A stretch of DNA of 64,000 nt from Terfezia claveryi (Eukaryota > Ascomycota > Pezizomycetes > Pezizales > Pezizaceae), in the NCBI GenBank assembly GCA_015179025.1, contig WHUX01000130.1:62001-126000 (forward strand). The letters are read 5' to 3'. Shown here in pieces: positions 34,719-48,709 of this stretch; the first letter of the stretch is position 1; each line of letters begins with the position of its first letter. The notes beneath the pieces are model-generated. The model saw only the letters and a list, made by a program, of their open reading frames with translations, had not been told where the DNA came from and made no database searches. Position numbers and translations under genes: made by a program.

Positions 34719-37332
34719 GTGGTTATTGGTCATATGAGGTTGCGCCGCATGATGCGTTAAGGCACCCCTCTTCTTGATCGCTGGGTCGGTTCAAAAGATA
34801 AGGGTCCTACCTTGCGAGAGGCGCTGAAGAAGCAGGGTGTCAAGTTACGTATGTTGCAGTGTGATGGGGGCGGAAGTGGAGAAGAATTCAACGTGGATGA
34901 AAAGAATGAACGAAGGTCCACGTTCAGATGCATTTTACGATTCGGCAATTCGCCGGCCGTACTTTTTTTTTTCGGTTGTTTCTTTTCCAGTACTTTTTTT
35001 GTTACTCTGGATTGTTCTATTGGTGTTCGTTGTTTTTAGCTGCAAGCCTCGCCTTCACTACTTTGGGTTTTCCCTGTTATTCTTCTACGCTTGTGAGTTT
35101 AATTTTTTTGAAACGATTCTGCGTTATTTATTAATTTGTTATTGATGCAATTGTTTTGTGGTTTGTTATTGTATGGACAACGAATTTGGTGTTTTCTCGT
35201 TTTGCAGAAAAAGTCCGGAAGTCCGGTGTGGGGGGTTACCAGCACCCCCCAGTTCACATTGCTTATCACGTGATTATTGTAATATCTTGAATTAATACTC
35301 TTCACATCATTACTTGCCTATGCTTGCCTATACTTGCTTAAATTGCTTACTTTACCTCCTTGATGATTGGTATTTGCAATTTTTGATTTGCCTGTGAGAA
35401 CGGAAGTTAGTAAGGTATGTTATGAGAGTTGCCGTCATTGTTGACACCTGCCCTTTGGGTGGGTAAAAAGAAACTGGATAAGAAGAAAGGATGAGGGAAA
35501 GAAAAGAAAGAAGGAAGAACAAGCCTATACATATTGGTGGCGGGGGGTTGTAATCAGGTGGAAGGGTGAGTCCCACCTTGCAAGCAAGCGCGCGCAGGGG
35601 GGCGCCTGAGGTTGCTGATTATTAACATATTAATACCATACTTTACTTTACTCGGGTGTGACGTGATATGTGAGAAGAAGTACTCCATGTACAAATTTTT
35701 TTTTTTTCTTCTGGTACTAGGGTTAGTTAGCTACTATGTACATTCTGATGCATGAATACCTATGGTGAGCTCCTTCTGGTTCAGAAAACAAAAAGATACC
35801 TACCGATACATACCTTGGGGTGGTTTTGGAGAACCTGACTAACTGCCAGTCACATCATGAAATTGTTGTAAGCAAGTCAACTGTTGAGAGTGGAGCAAGC
35901 AAGTGTCGCGCGTACTGCCAATTGGGTTCAAGCCCTACCTTGTACCGAGTCAGATACCTAGTGTTAGGTAGTTTAGAGTAGGTACAGCTTACAGGGCCCT
36001 TACGCACCATCCCAGTATCCCGGGCCAGTTTAAGATCCACAAGATATGCGGGCTGGGGTGAGTAGTGGGTGTAGTGGGTTGTGGGGGTGGGTGTGTGGTA
36101 GGTATTATTATTGTTATGCTACGGTGCTATGATGTGTGGTATGATTCCACACTCTCAGGGTTTTTTTAGTGGGTGGTTTGCCTGTCCGTTCCAGTCTCCA
36201 GTCCCGAGGAATCTGCTCGAACTTAGGGTTCCTGGCCCAAGCTTCTGCGGCGCCGAGACGATCCGTCATGGGGGGGTATGTATGGATAAGAGTTGCTGGT
36301 GCAGGATATCATGCAGATTGCGATTTGGGCTTACGATTTACCTGTGCAGGTCGGGGGAATTTGGGCTTATTGAGTTGCAATTGGGCCTGTGAAGAGTAAA
36401 TCGTCATAACGTGGGGAAATAAGAAAACCGTGGGCTAAAATTAGTAGGACGGTGGTTATGGAGGTGGCCTATGAGGGGGGTGATTAGCGTTACAGTGTTT
36501 TCCAGTATGAAGGTCACGGCAGGCTTGGGTTACCACTGGCAGTTGGCTGCTGGCGAATTATGTGGAGATGTTGCTGGCTGGGTGTGACTGGGTTGCCACT
36601 GGTAGGGAAAAAAAGCCTCCGCAGATTCATACATAGCACTCAATATTGGTGATGATCATGATGCTGCTGCTGCTGCTCCTGCTCCTGCTGCTGCTGCTGC
36701 TGATGATGATGATGCTGACTGACTGACATTCGAAGTTTTGCTGTCATGCTAATCAATCTGACAAATATTGCAAGCCTGCGGGGCAAACTTCACCTTTCCA
36801 TTGCTCGTACTGGCACTGGCTGGTCTGGTCTACTAGATCTTCCCCGAAGTATTTTTTCTTCACCTTTGCTGTTGAGAACACAACTGCACAAACGTAAAGC
36901 CGGACAGACCTAAGAATGATATCCACCAGTGGTATTCAAAATCACATATCCGAAAAACAGATATGTTACTCACGCTCACTCCGCCGGGACCCAATCACTC
37001 CATCATTCCCACACACGTAACCAAAATGCTTCACGAGAAAAAAAAAATAGACATGCCTTGCCCTGTCCGTCCACGCAACAAAGTTGAAAAAGAAAGTAAC
37101 AAACAAACTATAAACTCCACAAAAAGGGAAAGAGCCAACCAAGAAAAGGACGTACCGAAAAATTCCAAACAATACACAGCCCGATATCGATTGGCGTTCA
37201 CCCCACCGCCCCACCCACCCTACCATACCGAAACAAACGGCCCTTACCTAACTTGTCCCCCACACCCCGCACCCAGGCTGCCACCACGCCGGTCAACCCC
37301 AGGATCCCCGAAAAAGCAATTCATGCCAAGTT
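34719..37332. other. Convergent intergenic 2.6 kb with triplet repeats
   Basis: No supported gene between otubain (+) and MET3 (-). A TCACGTGA site is at 35266-35273. A mixed CTG/CCT/GAT triplet repeat runs from about 36651 to 36727. T-rich tracts lie at 34962-35110 and 35697-35709. The GGTTCAAGCCC string near 35926 resembles a tRNA B box but has no tRNA fold around it. Confidence 0.5.
36651..36727. repeat. Mixed CTG/CCT/GAT triplet repeat
   Basis: Non-coding triplet microsatellite ending in a GACT repeat, between otubain and MET3. Confidence 0.85.
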
Positions 37333-40487
<3,155 letters not shown>

Positions 40488-41116
40488 ATGGCATTACCGA
40501 CCGCACCCCAAGTGCTCTCTCTTGTATGCCCCCCTCCGCTCTGCCTCCATTGCCTGGCTGGTTGGGTAACATAACTAATGCAAATTCCCCCCGTCTGCAG
40601 TATCGTCAACTCCTCCGATACTCCAATCGCTTCGCAAACTACAACTTCCGCGAGTACGGAAAGAGGCGGGTACGGGATGCATTTAGGGAGAATAGGAATG
40701 TCCAAGACAAGGAGAAAATAACGGAGTTAATCCAAAAGGGACTTCATGAGTTGAGAATGCTGAAGGTATGGATGGCGCCATAGTGGGGTTGAACTTTTCT
40801 GTGGGGGATCGTGGACACGGAGCTGACTCTTCAAAAACGAAACTCAGAGACAGACTGTCATCAGCCAGTTCTACCAGATGGATCGGTTGGTCGTTGAAGG
40901 GCAAGCTTCTGTAAGTCATGAAGTTTCTGCTATGGATTGCGATATAAGGCTGGGCGTGGATGGTGAATGGGGGACATGTGCTGATATATGTAATCATGGG
41001 AATACAGGGAAGAGAGACCGGTGACCATGGTGGTATCGTTCGTCAAAAGGACACTGGGTATGTTCAACCCCTCCTTGGATCGAGGCCATACTGACTTTTG
41101 TTGCAGCTGGGACTAA
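40488..41116 (+). CDS. ISD11: Isd11 (LYRM4), LYR-motif partner of cysteine desulfurase Nfs1
   Basis: Exons 40488..40523, 40601..40765, 40848..40910, 41008..41057, 41107..41116 encode 107 residues. The LYR signature appears as [14 protein letters not shown] across the first splice junction. It is followed by [52 protein letters not shown], and a C-terminal [12 protein letters not shown], all characteristic of fungal Isd11. The protein stabilises Nfs1 with acyl carrier protein in mitochondrial iron-sulfur cluster assembly. The last coding exon is only 10 nt (end of Gly, then Trp-Asp-stop), supported by the conserved QKDTGWD ending. An in-frame read-through of intron 1 gives a false longer ORF. 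Confidence 0.95.
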
Positions 41117-41401
41117 ATTTCCCAATATATGTAATCTTTCTTGACGTCATTGAAACTCACTGGTTAGCTAGCAATATCTGGGTAAGGGGCTATTGTATAT
41201 ATTTTTCAACAGGGAGCGTGCAACAGAAGCTTACTGTAGATCATCTCGACCCTAATGCACATTCGCGTCACGTCAATTTAATTAGTATTATATTCAATTA
41301 CCGATAGCCAGTCAGTATGAAACCTTAATCAAGCGTAGGCAATTGGTTGTGGGAATGACGCCGGTTTACGAATTCAGGGTAACCGAACCGTAATCGCCAG
41401 T
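41117..41401. other. Convergent gap ISD11 / APC5
   Basis: 285 bases between two convergent genes. Contains one copy of the dispersed 10-mer (TTCAGGGTAA, 41373-41382), 20 bases past the APC5 stop. No other feature seen. Confidence 0.4.
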
Positions 41402-44238
41402 CTAACCACCCCTTTTCAACTGCACATACAGCTTAACCACTTCATCCCGCACTGCCCGATCCCCTAAATAATCCATTATTCTTGCCTTTTTACCCATCAC
41501 GCCTGCTCTCCCCCCACCATCACCCAACCTGGCAAACTCAGCACCTGCCCTGTCCATAAACTCCAGGGCGCGGTGTAACTCCTCTCTCCTCTCAGCTTCC
41601 TGGCTCTTACCGGCCAATCCAACCAAGCTGTCTGCCAGTACTGAGAAACACTGCGCATTCAGCAGAGCATCCTCACATTCAAGAACCTGGGGCATGATCC
41701 GATCCATCAGGTCATAGGCGGTTTCAAACTCCGATAGGTGAATGAGGATGGTTGATATGACTAAAAGAGACTGGAATAGCATGGGGAGAAGGCGGGAGCG
41801 CCATGCTATAGCTGCAGCACGGAGGCCAAGGGAAAGAGCTTTAGGGGCCCGACCACATTTCTGTGAGCAGTTAGTGGTTTATGTACTACGCGATTGAGGT
41901 GAATGGGTTTAATTACAGCGAGAAGTTGGGCCTTCAACGTCATCAGCCTTATGCGATGATAAACATCTGCTTTATCGCGGACCAATTCATCGGCCAGATT
42001 GGTAATTCCAGCCAAAGCCTAGGTGTGCGATGAAAATTAGGACAAATTAAACTGTCATAAATGCCAGGTTCACATACAGCAGAGAAGTTTCCTCTTCTCA
42101 TTTGCAAATCTATTTTCGCCATAGCAATCTCAAGTGCGCAATCAGGTTCAACTAGAGGTGATGCTGCGAGCTGTTCCAGTAATATATCCGCAGATGATAT
42201 ATCACCTCTACGTTGAATAGTAAGGTTTAGTGTCACTTCAGCATGAATTGAGGGTAACTTTACCTACCTGTGGATCGCCTGTCTCAACTTCAGCAAGCCA
42301 ATATAAGTTGACCAATACTGATACACCTTAAGAGTGCGCAGTGATTCCTGGTCTACTTCTTCTAGCCGCTCTAGCGCCTCATCAAAACGACCTCTCATGG
42401 ATACCTAAGTTGCATGAGTTACTGAAAAACTTTCGTTCATGCTGGCGTCACTTACGATATATGCTCCTCGACATAGCGCCTTCACGACGTCTTCTATAGG
42501 AGAATGTTGCTTATACTTTGCAAGGAACAGCTCGCAGTTCATCCACGACAGGTAAGATATCCCTATACTAGTCAGTCGACCCCCATGAGAATTCATGCTT
42601 ATCACTGGGATCTTACCAAGTCGACCCCATATCGCGGACTGCAATAAAATTTGCGAGCCTATCGCATTGTGTATATTCTTCGTCACATTCAAGTAGGAGC
42701 TTCGAAGTATGCTTTCGAAAGCCGCAGGAATCGATTCCCCCTGCAACCCATATCAGCCACGACATCAAATAGTGATTTAAATACTCCGTTGTAATGAAAA
42801 CGAACCCCTACTAGAAGCTGTTTAGCTTCTGACAGATGTGCCATTGACTGCAAGTGATGCATCCCCGCTTCTTTGGCCTTGGCCTTGAGGAATTGCAAAC
42901 TCTCACGCTCCATACGAGAGGATATTACCTCCGGGCAGTCCTGTGGATGGGCTTTATGGAAGTGGTAAAACCATGAAAGGGCAAAATTCAGACAAGCCAT
43001 GTCCTTGTTCTCGCGGGCAGTGTTGATGGTTTCTTGCATTGCCTGAAGCTGTTTAGCACACTTATAATATGGTTGCGAATTAAATGGCTTACAAGGACCG
43101 ATTCTCGATAACACCCGAAATCTGCCTGTAGGATTGCTAGATTGAGAAGTGCATATTGGTAGAATGTCCTGCTTTAAAGCAGGTCCTAGTGTTTAGTATT
43201 TTATGCATAGCATGTGCGAAAATGACAAACCTATCTCTGTTTTGCATAGTGTAATCGAAATACCGATGCAGGTTGTCAAAAGCTCCCGCATAATCACCTG
43301 CCCTCCATGAATTTAGGAATCTTGCCCCTCGTCAGTCCTAGTTCCACAATATATGGTCTAGGGTACTATATACTCCACGTAATGATTGAGCGACGGTATT
43401 GTCACATTTAAGCTCAGCATCGTACGCAGCTGTTCCTGTATCTCTGAAGGTATTCTGGTACCCATCCCTAGGAGCACTTAGCGGGAGCAGCGGTACCAAG
43501 ATAGGATTTTCATACTTTGCATGGCATCAACCTGGAATTCAAGGAGCCTTTCGACGTCATCCGTGGAGATATGACCTATGACAACTCAGCTGATGCTTCC
43601 TTTACTCGAGGCCAGTTGAACCGCAGCCCACATTCTCTACCATCCTTCAACCGTCCATAGACATGGTCAAACAACGCATCCTCCGGTGACAGCCCCTTGA
43701 GATTGATATCAAAGCTCAGCGGCCCCGCGCCCAAATTTCTCTTTCTCCACTCTGGCAGCGTAGGTTCCCTATACACAACGAACGACTTCCACAACATAAT
43801 CGCATCCGTAAAGGCCATCCTGGTATGCTCTAACGCTGCTCTGCGTACAAAACACCCTAGGACAGACGACCTACTCAAAGGTGACTTTTCCCCATGCACC
43901 CTGACTACTGCGCTCTTGTTCGGACCCTCCGTATCAATCAAGTACGTTTCCAGATTCGTGAAGAAAGAATGCAGTGCATCGAGGGAATTAATCTCCCATA
44001 ACTTCTTCAGGAGCAAGTCAAAGATATTCCGGCCCACAACAGCACTCGGCTCGTTGACTGTAGCAGCTTTAATCTGATCTAGGGTGACTAGGAAACCCGT
44101 GGAGTCCTTGGGACTGACAATGTGCTTTAACACGAAGGAAAGGACCGGGAGGATAGATTGGTTCGGGAACCGTGATTCTGCATAGAGCTCTACGAGACAG
44201 AGAAGAGCGACCTTCCCTGGAGTGAGGTATCTGCTCAT
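41402..44238 (-). CDS. APC5: Anaphase-promoting complex subunit 5 (Apc5), with a one-base frameshift in exon 1
   Basis: Exons 44238..43516, 43467..43374, 43320..43231, 43168..43093, 43048..42812, 42740..42617, 42562..42456, 42404..42268, 42207..42078, 42018..41917, 41860..41402. It starts MSRYLTPGKVALLCLVELYA. The diagnostic Apc5 block AFDNLHRYFDYTMQNRDRTF is rebuilt across exons 3-4, followed by ALLNLAILQADFG and a TPR solenoid (ETINTARENKDMACLNFALS). Apc5 is a scaffold of the APC/C ubiquitin ligase. In exon 1 the frame hits TAG at 43576-43578 after EASAELS. One base over, HISTDDVERLLEFQVDAMQ continues and splices correctly. The summed exons are 2279 nt, one short of 760 codons, so exactly one base is missing. 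Ten of eleven exons are otherwise intact, favouring an assembly error over decay. Confidence 0.93.
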
Positions 44239-44665
44239 TGTGGCCGGCTACGGCATGGTGATTAGCAGATTCATTTTATGGCAACGGAAAGGAGTTTGGA
44301 GGACGAACGGTTAGCTCCCGCACACGTGGGTGCGTGCCCAGGGTCGATACTGGGCCAGTTTCTCAAGGACGTAATCGTGATCGAAAACAAAAACAAAGGG
44401 TTTGGATGCTGCAATCCACAAATATTGAATACTTGTACTGATGACTGCAGCTGGGATCCTCGTCATGACGCCCACCTACATGCTAAAATAAGTTGCTCCC
44501 ATCAGATAAGATAAACCCCACCCCACCGCTACCTAGATCGTGTGCGCCCACTCAATCTGAAATACCCTGTTACAATCCCAGCTACTTCTATCTGTAATGT
44601 AGCTTCCAGTGCACGTTAGCCACTGCTCATCACCATCGACCGCAAAATACATAGCGACCGCCGAT
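44239..44665. promoter_or_regulatory. Divergent promoter APC5 / SNX3
   Basis: 427 bases between two divergent starts. CA-rich leader sequence precedes the SNX3 start. No repeat or RNA gene seen. Confidence 0.45.
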
Positions 44666-45382
44666 ATGCAAGCCCCAATTCAATCCTCCCGGGCGCAGAG
44701 CTTCGATGAGATTTATGGCCCCCCAGAGAACTTCCTCGAGGTTGAGGTAGGTATAAACCGGTGAAACCTTACCCGATGCCGAAATCACGGCCTGTCGCTG
44801 ACACCATGCCCACAGGTCAAAAACCCACAAACCCACGGTATCGGGCGCAAGATGTACACAGACTATGAGGTAGTATGCAGGGTAAGTACATACATGAACC
44901 TCAGTATATCTATCTCGCATAGCACCCATCCGGAAGATCTCGACTGCCTAACCGTTTACTAATGCTGGCAATACATCTAGACAAATATTCCAGCTTTCAA
45001 GGTATTCACCCCTCCCACTATGGGCGCATGGAAGAACAAACCCACTAACATCTCTATAGCTAAAATCATCCTCTGTACGTCGCCGATACTCTGACTTCGA
45101 ATACTTCCGAGACATCCTCGAGCGGGAGTCCTCCCGTGTAACCATCCCCCCTCTCCCAGGAAAGGTCTTCACCAACCGGTTCTCCGACGATGTCATAGAG
45201 CACAGACGGGAAGGGCTTCAGCGATTCCTACAGATTGTAGTGGGTCATCCACTTTTGCAGACTGGCAGCAAGGTCCTGGCGAGTTTTGTGCAAGGTGAGT
45301 CTATTTTTGCCATTGTTATAACTCAGAAATGAAGGGGGGCTTATTGGTGCCAGACCCGAATTGGGATAGGAATTCGTGGTAG
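44666..45382 (+). CDS. SNX3: Sorting nexin-3 (Snx3/Grd19)
   Basis: Exons 44666..44746, 44816..44881, 44981..45001, 45060..45294, 45354..45382 encode 143 residues, the usual size of this PX-only nexin. Signature blocks: [53 protein letters not shown], the phosphoinositide-binding [25 protein letters not shown], and the C-terminal DPNWDRNSW. The PX domain binds PI3P on endosomes, and Snx3 works with retromer to recycle cargo to the Golgi. The third exon is only 21 nt (TNIPAFK) and lies inside the PX domain. A minus-strand ORF covering exon 4 is an antisense shadow. Confidence 0.96.
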
Positions 45383-45981
45383 GACCACGATGAGTGTAGT
45401 GCTGTAGGTGGCGAGTGGGGTTTCGTTGTTCGAAGGCAGTAGGGGTCTTCAGGCAAGTCGGCTACAAGTTACCGATGACTGAGCTACCGCTTAGGCTCAC
45501 TCTTCATTGGATCCGTTCAGCTTTTGCTTCTTTCTTTATACTTTACTTCCTTTCGAATACGTTCACATGCGCTTGTTTTGATGCTGTTTCACGTATCTAT
45601 TTATCCGGCGTACGAGCCTGTTGGTTGAATCTGTTTTTGGGGGTGTCTGAGTTAATCGTATTTCTGCTACTACCACCCTCAAGGCTCGTTCGTCTTCACG
45701 TTGCGATTGCGATTGTGCTGATTTATGAGAAGTATCCACTCGTTAGTTGTAGTCTTGCTACAAGCGGCCGATGCCCGTCAGACTACCTAAGAGGCAGAGG
45801 GCATTCCTACCGCTGGGCTTGGAGGAAGAACCAAGTACGAAGTAAAGGGATTTGTTGTGGATCTATAGTGTCATTACCCTGAACATGACCATATCCTTGG
45901 CGGACCCTTCAATCCAAATTCTATCTAGTAAATTTAAGCTTTTCACCACCTTCAACTTACCACCACCGTACGTCGCGCAGC
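45383..45981. other. Intergenic SNX3 / ELP6
   Basis: 599 bases. The open frame at 45415-45882 encodes a hydrophobic, Cys/Leu-rich peptide from T-rich sequence and has no splice partner or domain. A TTACCCTGAA copy lies at 45874-45883, 99 bases before the ELP6 start. Confidence 0.45.
45874..45883. promoter_or_regulatory. Dispersed motif TTACCCTGAA upstream of ELP6
   Basis: One of eight exact copies in the window, about 100 bases upstream of a start codon. The core ACCCT/AGGGT resembles sites bound by Myb-type general regulatory factors, but binding is not shown. Confidence 0.35.
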
Positions 45982-47135
45982 ATGGTCACCCTAACCGATA
46001 CACTCCTCCACCCCAGTCCCTCCTCACTTACCCTAATAACCTCCACTATCGGTGCGCCATCTACCTGGCTTCTCAATGCATACGTCGCTGAAACCCTTCG
46101 GCCACAGTCGCACGTGAGGAATGGGAATGGTAATGGTAATGGTAATGGGGCAGGCCGGGCAGTAGTTCTTGTGAGCTTTGTGAATGATGAGAGGTTTTTG
46201 CGGGAGGGGTTGAGGAGGGGGGTAAGTACGTGCTCCGTTGGATTCTGGTTTAAAGTGGCGGATGAGGTGGGGTTTGGAGCTAAATGTAGGATATATGACA
46301 GGCGGGAGTCGATACACAGCAGTACGAGAAAATGGGGAAGTTGAAGGTAATTGATGGGTTAAGTAGGTTATTTGAAAACTCTTACTTGACTGCAAACACC
46401 AATACAACAACAACTACAAACCCGCCTCCAATACTGGGTGGTCCTGTACCTGCACGTGGAGGCCCTCTAGCGCTGTCGCCGCTCCGAGGTATCCCATCAC
46501 AATTGCAACCAGCCACCTCCCGAAATCTCCCCTGCCAGACCCCCTCATCACAGGTCACAGCAAAACTCCGGCTAGACGTCTCCCCAGACGGCACCCTCAC
46601 CAGCACCAGACTCAAAGGCCTATACACAACAATCTCCACGGCTCTACTCTCCCTTACTCCCACCCCGACCGAAAAGCCTCTCCTTGCAGTCGACTCCCCC
46701 GACCTCCTTCTCGCAACTACCTCTCTCCCCGCACATTCCCTCTGGGATTTCCTCCTCGATCTCCGCGAGTTAAGCCATAACCTCCTTCTCACTCTCAATG
46801 CAGATACCCCGCTTCTTACTCCGGCGATTTCCCTAGCGACAAGTTTATTCCATAATCAAGCTCCCCCGCCATTAGGGACTGGCGCGCATACGAGACTGGA
46901 AACGGAGAGTGCGGTATTTATTACTATGGCGGTGCATAATGCGGAGTGGGTGGTGGGGTTGAGGTTATTGGATACAGGGGTGGCAAAGGATGTCAGTGGA
47001 GTGATGAGGATTACAAGGGGGGGTGCATGGGAGGAGTTAGAGGGGGACGGGGAGAGGGAAAAGGAGGTGCTGTATTTTGTGGGAGAGGGGGGTGGAGGGG
47101 TGGAGATTTTTGATAGAGGGGAGGTTAGAGGTTAG
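45982..47135 (+). CDS. ELP6: Elongator complex subunit Elp6
   Basis: Exons 45982..46221 and 46302..47135 encode 357 residues. The first exon has a degenerate P-loop-like region (LITSTIGAPSTWLLNAYV) and the strand RAVVLVSFVNDERFLREGLRRG typical of Elp6. Exon 2 carries YEKMGKLKVIDGLSRLF, a long Pro/Thr-rich insert, LLAVDSPDLLLA (Walker-B-like position) and WVVGLRLLDTGVAKDVSGVMRITRGG, the conserved end of the RecA-like fold. Elp4-5-6 form a hexameric RecA-like ring that helps the Elongator complex modify wobble uridine of tRNAs. A GGTAAT/GGGAAT repeat at about 46120-46147 encodes an Asn-Gly run. The remainder ends in a Gly/Glu-rich tail. Confidence 0.85.
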
Positions 47136-48709
47136 ATTATGTTGAGCTCATTTGTGTAGGCAGGATGACAAGGAGTTGAGGGTAATTGTCTCCGCTAACT
47201 TACATTGAGGTCTCTAAAGGGGAAAAATTGTTTGGCCTTGGTCTGGATTAGCATGAAACCAGGGATTGATGCAAACTGAAATTGGAACAAGTACATCCTA
47301 TTAAGGCGTTGAGATATGCTCTTGAGAAAACAGGCTAAGTCATCTATCACGTTAAAAGTTATCGAGATAACAAAATAGAAAGACAATATACCATGTTCTC
47401 GAGAACGACAATAAGTACCAGAAAGGACTTCTAAGTCATCAGACAATCGACGATACCGAAGCCGTGGCAATCTGTCCATACAGACCTACTTACGTACTTT
47501 ATCATTGCAACGCTTTTCGCCTCCCACCATCATCACCGCCCCACCCTAACCCACTGCGATGTATTAGCCCAATGTCGAGGTTCTCTCTCACGAGCTAGAG
47601 CTTATTCGCAGGCTTTCTCGATGAGCAGTTATGCCTGTCGTATGCTCACACAGAGACACTCTCTCTTGAGGCAACTATGGGTGATACACCGGCAAGACCA
47701 TCTTGCTCTGTTTACCTCACAACTACATCCACGAAGAATTTCCGGGGCTTGAAAGCGCCACTCCATTGGAAAACACACCTCATAAGGCAACACCATACTC
47801 GACGCCGATTGTAATCGCAGGGCCAGGCGGTCTGGGATTTCTGCGCCAATAGAGTGATTCCAGCTAGTTGGTTCCCGGCCGAGTTCTTCCACCAGGGTAC
47901 ATCATTAATCATGGTCACACATGCCTGGGTCTCCAATGATGAGTTGAGTTATGTTTGGAAGACGGTTTACCGGCACACCTGGCCGGTGCTACTGCCTCGT
48001 GGGGGTCACTACGGACGTTATTCTCTAGGAATTGATATCTTGAAATATTCGATATATTTGGCTAAATGTTCTGTGTTTGCGGCAGTAGATTGTCCTTACC
48101 CCATAACGGCTGACTGGCTTTGCGTGAGCGTCGGCGACTCGAGGAATGGAAACCCGATGTGCCACTCATTAGAGAGGTCTTATAACTTTTCACGCTCCTA
48201 CCCTGTAGTCTATTTAGAACCCTGTAGTCTACGCACCAAAATGCGAAATAAAGAGGTTTTACAATTCTTGGATATCTCTTGTTAGGAATAATAATAAACC
48301 AAGCGTAGGGAATCTGGATCAGACCTCTAGTCTGTGTAGTGAATAGAGCTAGAAAACAAAATCCAATTATGCAAAAGGAAATGGAACCATTCATGTTAGT
48401 CTGATTGCACTACCCTCGCCATGTAGCCATACCGGTAGCTGATTAGGTATTAGCGTAGAAGTGTAGAATAGCGACCAGACTACCTATAGAGTGCGTAGGT
48501 GTGACGAGGGGCTTGTGCCAACCGTAGGTAGTGCAGCGAAGCCAGAGCTAACAAGTTCGTTTGGTGCCAAGATAGGGCCCCACCGTGATCTTGGAGCTCT
48601 GTCAGTTGACTTACGTAGCTCCCGGAGAGTTTGAGGTATCCATTGACCAGCGTCTATAATCAATCATTTGAGATTATCTCCGGGCAACCTCACAACATTT
48701 CCCATCAAT
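47136..48709. other. Intergenic 1.6 kb between ELP6 and AIP1
   Basis: No supported gene. The 143-codon ORF at 47854-48285 shows no recognisable domain. A short direct repeat of CCCTGTAGTCTA occurs near 48200-48232. The last 60 bases hold the AIP1 leader. Confidence 0.45.

Noticed and set aside
35920..35940. GGTTCAAGCCC resembling a tRNA T-loop/B box
   Set aside because: No A box, anticodon arm or acceptor stem could be drawn around it.
43572..43610. A 30-nt GTAAAG...CATAG intron as the explanation of the APC5 frame break
   Set aside because: Its length is a multiple of three, so removing it does not correct the frame, and it would delete a conserved segment.
45415..45882. 155-codon hydrophobic ORF between SNX3 and ELP6
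   Set aside because: T-rich sequence yields Leu/Phe/Cys by composition; no domain, splice partner or conserved motif.
47854..48285. 143-codon ORF upstream of AIP1
   Set aside because: No recognisable motif, and odd composition compared with the real genes.
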